64,000 nt of DNA from Cylindrotheca closterium (lineage: Eukaryota > Bacillariophyta > Bacillariophyceae > Bacillariales > Bacillariaceae). The stretch covers positions 243,889 to 307,888 of the forward strand of contig CAKOGP040002091.1 of the NCBI GenBank assembly GCA_933822405.4, written 5' to 3'. A model generated the notes under the pieces. The model saw only the letters and a program-made list of their open reading frames with translations. It searched no databases and had not been told where the DNA came from. Every line of letters starts with the position of its first letter. Positions within the stretch are counted from its first letter, which is position 1. The position numbers and the translations under genes were made by a program. This document shows positions 56,422 to 64,000 of the stretch, piece after piece.

Positions 56422-57294
56422 ATGACCAAAATAATTTTCCCAAAGGCAGGACTCTTTCTCAAGCAGCATCAGAAACAGAACGATGCAAAAGACATCGATG
56501 GAGGGTCGTCTTTCACAACTGAGATTCACTCTGATTCATCCCTAGACGGCGCTTCTACTGATCGTCAGAACCGAAAGGAGCAGGAATGCATCCGGAAGCT
56601 GAAGGAAGAATGCCGATTCGCAAACATCTCCGCCTCCGATATCATCATCTTTCGCTTTGCTTGCTTCTACGACTTTCATTTTGACAAGGCTCGAACTGCC
56701 ATTGTTCAGAAGTTTGATGACCTTCATCTAAACCTTCGAATGGAAGACAAGCTATGTGAACAATTCCAAAACAAGGTTATCTTCCCCCTACCAGGTCTCA
56801 TGACCAAGAACAAGAAACATGAAGTGCTCTACTTTCACGCCTCTCGCCACTTTCCAGCAACAATGGATACTGAAATGCTCATCAAGAACATGACCTACAT
56901 TTTCAACGACATGAGCTTGACAAAAGAACAATGCCGCAATGGAGTTGCAATGGTCATCGATTTGAACCATTGGACATTCAAGAACTTCACGCCTGAATGT
57001 TCTAACAAATTTTTCAAGGCCCTTCAATATCAAGTACCAACAAAGGTCGAAGCAGTTTACATCGTGAATGCCCCAAACTGGTTTCCGAAAATGTATCGCC
57101 ACTTGTTCAAGAAGATGATGGCCAAATCATTTGCTAAGAAAGTGCTAATCTTGAAGCACCCACAGCAGTTGCAAAACCATTTGATGGATGGCTGCGAAAA
57201 ATATTTGCCAGTCGAAATGGGATATTGGGTCGATTCATCAGAGATCATTGATGATTTCGTTGACATGAAGCTTCACAGTGAATCGAACCATTGA
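56422..57294 (+). CDS. CRAL-TRIO (SEC14-like) protein, array copy 5
   Basis: 290 residues from 56422 (MTKIIFPKAGLFLKQH), chosen by alignment with the other copies; the frame is open upstream to 56302. Core motifs are conserved (AMVIDLNHWTFKNFTPEC; YIVNAPNWFPKMYRHLFKK). The C-terminal peptide SSEIIDDFVDMKLHSESNH is the variant also carried by copy 6, and differs from the STEIVEDF...WKR form of copies 3, 4 and 7. Confidence 0.8.
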   Translation: MTKIIFPKAGLFLKQHQKQNDAKDIDGGSSFTTEIHSDSSLDGASTDRQNRKEQECIRKLKEECRFANISASDIIIFRFACFYDFHFDKARTAIVQKFDDLHLNLRMEDKLCEQFQNKVIFPLPGLMTKNKKHEVLYFHASRHFPATMDTEMLIKNMTYIFNDMSLTKEQCRNGVAMVIDLNHWTFKNFTPECSNKFFKALQYQVPTKVEAVYIVNAPNWFPKMYRHLFKKMMAKSFAKKVLILKHPQQLQNHLMDGCEKYLPVEMGYWVDSSEIIDDFVDMKLHSESNH

Positions 57295-57950
57295 CATGAG
57301 TACTTGTCGACACATGGGCAGGGACGAAACAATTTTTTACATTATCATTCTTACATGCAATACATAGGACCACAGCCAATACAATAAATCAATAGAGAAA
57401 AGCTGTAACAGATGGTTGTGTAGCTTGATGTATTCTTGTACTAGCTTCTACCTGGTTTCACTGTGCCAGTTTTTAGGTTCGTACCATTCGTCTTCGAATC
57501 GTGAATGTCTTCATCTCAAGATTTTTACACATTCAACATATGCGTCACCTTTCGAGGATGGAGACAAATTGGAAATGTCCAACTTCTCCCACAAGATAAT
57601 TCGGGGACGGCCGGGAAAATCAATATTTACTGTGAAGAATTGTATGCTAAATTTCTATTTCCCGGCCGTTCCTGATGGGTGTAATACTTTTCGGAGGAAT
57701 GAAGCAGCAGTCATCTTTATTTTTTTATTAAAAAATAAAATAGATGTCTATTATTGTGATTTGCCGATTTCGTGGCGTTACATTATAATTTTGAATTCTT
57801 GTTTATACCCCGTCATTAGATGACGTAGAGAGACGCGATAAAAGATACCGGTAACCATTATTTCCCCTTCAATCAACGTTTCACATCACTCTCATAAAAA
57901 TTTCTTCACGTCTACTCAAAGCACCAAACTCGAAAATAAAGCTCCGAATC
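57295..57950. other. Intergenic with promoter motif
   Basis: No gene. TTTTCGGAGGA at 57688-57698, 253 bp before copy 6. From about 57837 the sequence (ATTATTTCCCCTTCAATCAA) is shared with the upstream region of copy 7. Confidence 0.5.
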
Positions 57951-58835
57951 ATGGCCAAAATAATGTTCCCAAAGGCAGCACTCGCTCTGATGCAGAACAT
58001 GAGACAGAGCAACGCCAACGACAGCAGCGATGGAGGATCGTCCTTCACAACTGACGATCGCTGTGATTCATCTATTTCCCCTTCCAAAGACGGCTCTTTT
58101 CAATATCCTCGGACGCAAAAGGAGGAAGAATGTCTGCGAAAGCTAAAAGAAGAATGCCGGTTGGCAAACATCTCCGCCTCCGATATCACTATCTTTCGCT
58201 TTGCTTGTTTCCACGACTTTAACTTTGACGTGGCTCGACCTGCCATGATTGCAAAATACAACGATCCTCGTTTACATCTTCGTATGGACGATGAGCTCTT
58301 GGACCAATTCCAAAACAAGGTTATCTTCCCCCTACCAGGTCTTAGGACAAAGAACATGAAGCACGAAGTGCTCTACTTTTATGCCTGCCGCCACTTCCCA
58401 GCAACAATGGATACTGATCTGCTTCTCAGGAACATGACCTACATTCTCAACGACATGAGCTTGACCGAACAACAGTGCCGCAATGGAGTTGTAATGATCA
58501 TCGATTTGAACCATTTCACATTCAAGAATTTCACACCGGAAAGCTCCAACAAGTTTTTCGAGGCGTTGCAGCAAGTACCAACAAAGGTCGAAACAACGAT
58601 CATTCTGAATGGTCCCCGCTGGTTTCCAAAAGTGTATCGTCATTTGTTCAAGAAGATGCTGTCCAAGGAAAATGCTAGGAGAGTACTAATCTTGAAGCAA
58701 CCCCAGCAGTTACAAAACCATTTGATGGATGGCTGCGAAAAATATTTGCCAGTCGAAATGGGATATTGGGTCGATTCATCAGAGATCATTGATGATTTCG
58801 TTGACATGAAGCTTCACAATGAATCGAACCATTAA
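57951..58835 (+). CDS. CRAL-TRIO (SEC14-like) protein, array copy 6
   Basis: 294 residues beginning MAKIMFPKAALALMQNM. The protein is identical to copy 7 over about 275 residues. Compared with copies 1-5 it has one residue fewer at EALQQVPTKVE (others ALQYQVPTKVE) and FKNFTPESSNKFFEAL in place of the Cys form. Its tail is VDSSEIIDDFVDMKLHNESNH. The 5' flank (shared from about 57837) is also duplicated in copy 7. Confidence 0.8.
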   Translation: MAKIMFPKAALALMQNMRQSNANDSSDGGSSFTTDDRCDSSISPSKDGSFQYPRTQKEEECLRKLKEECRLANISASDITIFRFACFHDFNFDVARPAMIAKYNDPRLHLRMDDELLDQFQNKVIFPLPGLRTKNMKHEVLYFYACRHFPATMDTDLLLRNMTYILNDMSLTEQQCRNGVVMIIDLNHFTFKNFTPESSNKFFEALQQVPTKVETTIILNGPRWFPKVYRHLFKKMLSKENARRVLILKQPQQLQNHLMDGCEKYLPVEMGYWVDSSEIIDDFVDMKLHNESNH

Positions 58836-59349
58836 CATGAGAAAATTTTCAACATACGGGTGGGGTTAGGCCAAAACACTTTTGCTACATGATTGTTCTT
58901 ACATGCAATGCAGCTAATACAATAAATCAATAGAGAAAAGCTGAGTCAGATGGTTGTATAGCTTGGTGCCTTTTAATAGCTTCTATCTTGTTTCACTGTG
59001 ACAGTTGTACATATCGTCAATCAAACGTGAATTTGGTTTTGTCCCAATTTTTTATTACGGTACAGCAGTCAAAAATGCTCACCACTTTGATATGCGGACT
59101 GACGTGTGACTCGCAGTGCATAATGCGGGTGAGTGTAATACTTTTCGGAGGAATTTCAAATTTCCGGTGGCATACCGTAGAAAAAGTGGGACCCTGTCAT
59201 TATATGCGAAAATATCTCTTTTCGCGTCATTAGATGATAGGCGCGATAAAGGATACTGGTACCATTATTTCCCCTTCAATCAACGTTTCATATGATATCA
59301 CTCTCATAAAAATTTCTTCACGTCTACTCAAAGAACCAAGCTCCGAATC
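58836..59349. other. Intergenic with promoter motif
   Basis: No gene. TTTTCGGAGGA at 59142-59152, about 200 bp before copy 7. The last 105 bp is near-identical to the region before copy 6, with a small insertion (ATGATAT). Confidence 0.5.
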
Positions 59350-60234
59350 ATGGCCAAAATAATGTTCCCAAAGGCAGCACTCGCTCTGATGCAGAACATG
59401 AGACAGAGCAACGCCAACGACAGCAGCGATGGAGGATCGTCCTTCACAACTGACGATCGCTGTGATTCATCTATTTCCCCTTCCAAAGACGGCTCTTTTC
59501 AATATCCTCGGACGCAAAAGGAGGAAGAATGTCTGCGAAAGCTAAAAGAAGAATGCCGGTTGGCAAACATCTCCGCCTCCGATATCACTATCTTTCGCTT
59601 TGCTTGTTTCCACGACTTTAACTTTGACGTGGCTCGACCTGCCATGATTGCAAAATACAACGATCCTCGTTTACATCTTCGTATGGACGATGAGCTCTTG
59701 GACCAATTCCAAAACAAGGTTATCTTCCCCCTACCAGGTCTTAGGACAAAGAACATGAAGCACGAAGTGCTCTACTTTTATGCCTGCCGCCACTTCCCAG
59801 CAACAATGGATACTGATCTGCTTCTCAGGAACATGACCTACATTCTCAACGACATGAGCTTGACCGAACAACAGTGCCGCAATGGAGTTGTAATGATCAT
59901 CGATTTGAACCATTTCACATTCAAGAATTTCACACCGGAAAGCTCCAACAAGTTTTTCGAGGCGTTGCAGCAAGTACCAACAAAGGTCGAAACAACGATC
60001 ATTCTGAATGGTCCCCGCTGGTTTCCAAAAGTGTATCGTCATTTGTTCAAGAAGATGCTGTCCAAGGAAAATGCTAGGAGAGTACTAATCTTGAAGCAAC
60101 CCCAGCAGTTACAAAACCATTTGATGGATGGCTGCGAAAAATATTTGCCAGTCGAAATGGGATATTGGGTCGACTCGACAGAGATCGTTGAAGACTTTGT
60201 CGATTGGAAGCGTTACAATGAATTTTCACAATGA
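59350..60234 (+). CDS. CRAL-TRIO (SEC14-like) protein, array copy 7 (mosaic end)
   Basis: 294 residues; by eye no difference from copy 6 until about residue 275 (about nt 60172). The segment 60173-60224 then switches to the STEIVEDFVDWKRYNE type of copies 3 and 4. Right after it, TTCACAATGAATCGAACC returns to the copy 6 sequence in a different frame, giving the tail FSQ. This is the mark of a short gene-conversion patch. Confidence 0.8.
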   Translation: MAKIMFPKAALALMQNMRQSNANDSSDGGSSFTTDDRCDSSISPSKDGSFQYPRTQKEEECLRKLKEECRLANISASDITIFRFACFHDFNFDVARPAMIAKYNDPRLHLRMDDELLDQFQNKVIFPLPGLRTKNMKHEVLYFYACRHFPATMDTDLLLRNMTYILNDMSLTEQQCRNGVVMIIDLNHFTFKNFTPESSNKFFEALQQVPTKVETTIILNGPRWFPKVYRHLFKKMLSKENARRVLILKQPQQLQNHLMDGCEKYLPVEMGYWVDSTEIVEDFVDWKRYNEFSQ

Positions 60235-60667
60235 ATCGAACCTATCTGCAAGGTGCCAACAAATTCTCATTCATAGATTTTAATATACTGTACATTTTTT
60301 TAAAAGCAATAGTCATATAGAATAACTTGATTCCAAGGACATATTTTATTGCACTGTATGTGGGAGTCATACTTTTCGGAGTATATTTTTTACTATATAT
60401 ATAATTACAATTTTCCGGTGGCAAAGAAAAGGTAGGAAGGACCCTACCGTACCTACCGGTATTGCATATAAAGCGCTGGAAGAGAGTCGGGTTTCAGTCA
60501 TTTCATGTCAAAATATATCTCTTTTCCCGTCATCAGATGATAGACGCGAAAAAAGATACCACACCATGCAGTGTTTTCCCACCGATCACCGATCTAGTAC
60601 TGTCATAAAATTTGCTGCACTTCTTCTTAAAAGTACCAAGCTCCTAAGGCAAATCTATCTCCAAATC
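60235..60667. other. Intergenic with promoter motif
   Basis: No gene. TTTTCGGAG at 60373-60381, 287 bp before copy 8, within an AT-rich stretch. Confidence 0.45.
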
Positions 60668-61564
60668 ATGCCTAAGATCATGATCCCTAAGGCTGCACGC
60701 GCTCTAATGCAGAGAGAGAACAATTCTTTAGACAAAGACAAAGTGGGATCGTCCATCAAGCCTGACAGTATTCTATCTGATTCATCCCATTCCCAAGACA
60801 GCACTTCTGCTGATCCTCAAACGCGAAAGGAGCATAAATGCATCCGAAAGCTCAAAGAAGAATGTCACCTGGCAAACATTGCTGTCTCCGATAACGTCAT
60901 CTTTCGCTTTGCTTGTTTTTACAATTTCAACTTTGACAAGGCTCGACCTGCCATGTTGGAGAAGTTTGATGATCCTCATCTACACCTTCGAATGGAAGAC
61001 CAGCTGTACGAACAGTTCCAAAAAAAGGTCATGTTTCCCCTACCGGGTCTCAGGACAAAGAACATGAAGCACGAAGTACTCTACTTTCGTCCCAGCCGAC
61101 ACTTGCCAACAAAGATGGATACTGATTTGTGTATCAGGAATATGACCTACGTTTTCAATTCCATGAGCTTGACTGAAGAACAATGCCGCAATGGAATTGC
61201 ATTCATAAGCGATTTCAACCATTGGACATTTAGCAAGAACGTCTCAATCGCAGACTCCCATAAGTTTTCCATGGCACTTCAGGGTCAAGTACCCACAAAG
61301 GTAGAAAAAATTTTAATTGTGAACGCCCCAAGCTGGTTTCCGAAACTTTATCGGCACTTCTTCAAGAAGATGTTGAGCAAATCATTCGCTAAAAGAGTAC
61401 ATATCCTAAAGCACCCACAGCAGTTACAAGATCATTTGATGGATGGCTGCGAAAAGTATTTGCCAGTCGAATTGGGTTACTCTGTCGACTCAACAGAGAT
61501 TGTTGAGGATTTTGTCGACTTTAAGCGTTACACTGAATCAATCCATTCAATGAGAGCATCATGA
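60668..61564 (+). CDS. CRAL-TRIO (SEC14-like) protein, array copy 8
   Basis: 298 residues from 60668 (MPKIMIPKAARALMQR), aligned with other starts; the frame is open upstream to 60566. The most divergent domain: YFRPSRHLPTKMDTDLCIRN and AFISDFNHWTFSKNVSIADS replace the usual AMIIDLNHWTFKNFTPECSN, with a one-residue insertion. IVNAPSWFPKLYRHFFKKM and LPVELGYSVDSTEIVEDFVD are kept. The changes fall around the strand that lines the lipid pocket in SEC14 folds, so its ligand may differ. Confidence 0.8.
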   Translation: MPKIMIPKAARALMQRENNSLDKDKVGSSIKPDSILSDSSHSQDSTSADPQTRKEHKCIRKLKEECHLANIAVSDNVIFRFACFYNFNFDKARPAMLEKFDDPHLHLRMEDQLYEQFQKKVMFPLPGLRTKNMKHEVLYFRPSRHLPTKMDTDLCIRNMTYVFNSMSLTEEQCRNGIAFISDFNHWTFSKNVSIADSHKFSMALQGQVPTKVEKILIVNAPSWFPKLYRHFFKKMLSKSFAKRVHILKHPQQLQDHLMDGCEKYLPVELGYSVDSTEIVEDFVDFKRYTESIHSMRAS

Positions 61565-61976
61565 TACCACGCCACCACGGGCGAGGTATGTTGTGAGCAC
61601 AGTGAGCACAAAAAGAAGATGGATCCATGCAACGTTTTCTACATTATTCCGTATTTTAACTAGGACATTGCAATCTTGCTTGCTGATGCATCTTCGTAGC
61701 TTTGAATACTACCAATCTGGATGAGAAACGTTCCAGTACCTACACCGGAATCGAATTGTCATGTAATTTATTCGTTCATCAATGTTCATTCTCAATTGAC
61801 TAGTTGGATCAAACCACACACGACTGACTGACTCACTCCCTCACCAGCTGGATGGCGGGTAAAATGGGAATATCCCATCGTCCGTGATGGTTTTCAGTCA
61901 GGATCTTTGAGAACACACATTGACTTACCAAAAGCATACATCGGCCATATCAACAACCTTCCACACAATAAGACCT
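61565..61976. other. Intergenic, no gene seen
   Basis: About 410 bp between the last CRAL-TRIO gene and the rhodanese gene, with no supported feature. Confidence 0.35.
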
Positions 61977-63329
61977 ATGATGCTTGCTGTCTTGAGTTTT
62001 CTCCTTCTGTTGGCCTTTGTTGCGGCGCAACCAAGCAATATTGATGGTGTCACCATCTTGGATCCGGAGGATTTCAAGAGCGGAATTGATTCTGGAGAGT
62101 GTGAGTTCCAAAATTATACACGTTTATTTCTTCAAGGTTGTCTTCTAACACATTCTGTAATGTAGATGATGCGATCATTGATGTGCGCAGCCAAAGTGAA
62201 TGGGACGCTGGTCACATTGAAGGAGCTACGTTGGCCCTGAACTTGGCGGCGTATCCCAGTGATGAAGTTGAAACTGCTTCTCCTACTGATTTCGCTGGTT
62301 GTGAAACTTGTACCATTGTGATATATTGTCGTAAGAACATTTTTTTCTTTAGTTCAAAAATTGCTTCCCTTCGCTCAATCTATTTTGTTTCTTTTCCAGG
62401 ATCTGGTGCAAGGGCTTCCGTCGCACTGCAGAATATGATGGCGGCTGGATTCAATGGTACTTTGTACAATGGCCAAGGAACCAATCAATGGGAAGATGCT
62501 GGATATAGCCTAATCAATGGTGACTCGGTGGTTCCCCCGTGTGAACTGAATGAGATTGGTCAATGTACCGCTACCGCACCATCCACTGCTCCCACCCCCG
62601 AAGAAGTCAAGGTTACAGTCATAGAGCCTGAAACCTTCAAGAACGGAATCGATAATGGAGAATGTGAGTATTGTCGTATCGAGTGACATTATGATGCTAG
62701 GATGCGCCAGTGCCTAACATTCGTCTCCCTCTTTACCACACACAGTCGATGCCGTCATTGATGTACGAACACAAGATGAATGGGACGAAGGTCACATTGA
62801 AGGTGCTACCTTGGCCTTGAACTTGGCCTTGTTTGGAACCGGTGGCACTGCATCCCCGGCGGATTTTACGGGTTGCGAAACCTGTACCATAGTTGTATAT
62901 TGCCGTGAGTAAATTTGTACAGCATGAAACGGGCTGTTGCTGAGATGACATCCCTTCCTTACCCACTTGTTATAAAAACATCCAGGATCCGGCGGGCGAG
63001 CCTTGGCAGCACTGGACCATTTGATTGCCGCTGGGTTTAATGGTACATTATACAATGGACAAGGAACCAGTCAGTGGACAAATGCGGGATACCCTCTAGT
63101 CACCACTGATTCAATGCTACCGCCCTGCACGAACACTGAAATTGGGACCTGTACGGCTGCAATGAGTATGGCTCCAACAGACATGCCGACCGGAATTACG
63201 CCAGATGATTCGACAATGGCTCCAACAACCATGACGACCGGAGATACGCCCGAAGATTCGGCTTCCACTGCTATTCATTCCTGGCCGATGCCTCTGCTGG
63301 TTGGACTACTATCGGTGTTTGTTGTTTAG
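61977..63329 (+). CDS. Secreted two-rhodanese-domain protein, possibly GPI-anchored
   Basis: Five exons: 61977-62100, 62166-62330, 62400-62663, 62746-62904, 62986-63329, all phase 1, giving 351 residues. A signal peptide (MMLAVLSFLLLLAFVAAQ) precedes two rhodanese modules. Each has DVRSQSEWDAGHIEGATLAL or the matching DVRTQDEWDEGHIEGATLAL, and an active-site loop restored only by splicing (YC|RSGAR and YC|RSGGR), so the catalytic Cys and Arg are present in both. The two modules have introns at the same two places, showing duplication with introns. A Thr/Pro/Met-rich stretch and a hydrophobic C-terminus (WPMPLLVGLLSVFVV) resemble a GPI-attachment signal. Rhodaneses move sulfane sulfur; an extracellular one is unusual. 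Confidence 0.85.
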
Positions 63330-63508
63330 ATGTGCTGAAAGAGTGCTTTGGTTTGGCTTCAGAGTTGAGAATATCAATCGTAATGGCTAAGCTGTTGTGC
63401 GATATATCAAATTGAGCTGTATGTTTTAAGTAAAAATAACTAGTCGAAAGGAACGGATATTCGTACAGTATCTTACTCTGTTATCACAAATAGTGATTTT
63501 GCAAAAAG

Positions 63509-63516
63509 TATATATA
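63509..63516 (+). promoter_or_regulatory. TATA-like element upstream of the tRNA
   Basis: TATATATA lies 30 bp before the 3' tRNA half at 63546, the place expected for a TATA box of a Pol III gene with an upstream element. Confidence 0.5.
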
Positions 63517-63545
63517 GCCATTTTCTAGTACAAGCATTCGTCGAT

Positions 63546-63622
63546 ATCAGAAGATTCCGGGTTCGAATCCCGGGCGGGCTTCTACTGGCCCGTTGGCCCA
63601 ACGGTAAGGCGTCTGACTACGA
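63546..63622 (+). tRNA. Circularly permuted tRNA-Arg(ACG) candidate
   Basis: The 3' half (63546-63581: nt 38-73) comes first: ATCAGA, variable loop AGATT, T arm CCGGG-TTCGAAT-CCCGG, then GCGGGCT and discriminator T. Five nt later the 5' half (63587-63622: nt 1-37) begins: GGCCCGT, TG, D arm GCC...GGC, then TCTGA and CTACGA with anticodon ACG (63619-63621). The anticodon stem pairs 63612-63616 with 63547-63551, and the acceptor pairs 63587-63593 with 63574-63580 (two G-U pairs). A box (TGGCCCAACGG, from 63594) and B box (GGTTCGAATCC, 63560-63570) are both intact. The halves meet at the usual 37/38 intron position. Confidence 0.75.
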
Positions 63623-63624
63623 AC

Positions 63625-63628
63625 TTTT
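63625..63628 (+). terminator. Pol III terminator (T4)
   Basis: Four Ts begin two bases after the end of the 5' half, in the right place to end a Pol III transcript covering both halves. Confidence 0.5.
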
Positions 63629-64000
63629 GCTCCATTCACTTTGCACACTTTTGTCCCTCTTGAAACTCTAAAGTACTGGTACTGGACGCATAGTAGGATA
63701 GCAATCCCCGCGCGAACACACGAGCGAATCTAGCATAAGTCGAAGCGGGTGTGTATTGAATCTTTGATGAATCTATCGTCGCACCCCTAAGTAATTACAA
63801 GAAAATGTGTACTGAATCTTTGATGAATCTAAGAAAAAAAAACCGATATTTCTCGCTTTTTCAGAACAACGGATGGTCCACCACAACAATCACAAAAATA
63901 TACTGTTTCTGACCTCCATGTCATATAGGAAGTGCACCATGAATCCCAACGAGAGCTTGATAGCCGACCCAGCTGGAATGAAAGCAAACAAGACTATATC
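63629..64000. other. Intergenic end of window with a 25 bp direct repeat
   Basis: No gene. A 25 bp sequence at 63751-63775 recurs with one mismatch at 63807-63831 (shared core TGAATCTTTGATGAATCT). The rest is unremarkable. Confidence 0.5.

Noticed and set aside
57951..60234. Long antisense ORFs inside the CRAL-TRIO genes (for example 58332-58643 and 59731-60042, minus)
   Set aside because: They mirror the sense coding sequence, repeat in every paralogue and have no independent domain; they are shadow frames.
63546..63622. Two unrelated tRNA fragments in tandem
   Set aside because: Not fully excluded, but the halves are exactly complementary in content, break at nt 37/38, pair correctly and share one promoter/terminator set; permutation explains this more simply.
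1..64000. Bacterial contamination
   Set aside because: Spliced genes with GT-AG introns occur throughout, and intergenic spacing is eukaryotic.

Overview
The window looks like nuclear DNA from a diatom, most likely a raphid pennate. The reasons are short GT-AG introns of roughly 60-130 bp in many genes, a secreted protein with a Ser/Pro-rich linker and a GDPH/von Willebrand D-type domain, and extensive tandem duplication. No species was identified. The intron-bearing genes rule out bacterial contamination.

Layout. 0-8.3 kb holds a Rex4-type exonuclease, a large AAA-type predicted ATPase (minus), an FtsH-like AAA protein without a protease domain, and a small uncharacterised gene. 8.3-13.7 kb is gene-poor, with short doubtful ORFs and decayed repeats. 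A TPR protein follows (13.7-14.9 kb). 15.0-19.3 kb is a minus-strand tandem array of F-box-like genes with two intact-looking outer copies and three decaying inner copies. 19.5-25.6 kb carries a ClpN-like protein, a possibly myristoylated dual-specificity phosphatase, a secreted vWA-GDPH/vWD protein and an uncharacterised gene. 25.8-33.0 kb carries two MscS-type mechanosensitive channel genes. A third lies inverted at 51.1-54.3 kb, with a channel-tail pseudogene at 44.9-45.3 kb. Three of these four channel loci have a small gene or its relic tail-to-tail with them. 34.3-40.7 kb is metabolic: a mitochondrial-looking CoA-transferase fused to an EF-hand tail, a two-domain VOC protein, and a five-exon minus-strand gene fusing an FGGY pentulose kinase to ribulose-phosphate 3-epimerase. 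41.2-61.6 kb is an array of eight CRAL-TRIO (SEC14-like) genes, all on the plus strand. It is interrupted by the inverted channel gene and by a putative 3.1 kb DNA transposon with inverted terminal repeats. 62.0-63.3 kb is a secreted two-rhodanese protein.

The most striking feature is at 63.55-63.62 kb. The 3' half of a tRNA-Arg(ACG) lies upstream of its 5' half, separated by 5 nt, with a TATA-like element before it and a T4 terminator after it. This is the architecture of a circularly permuted tRNA gene.

Multi-exon gene models were built by hand from GT/AG signals and frame continuity, and all sum to whole codons. Family calls come from motifs read by eye; no database search was possible.
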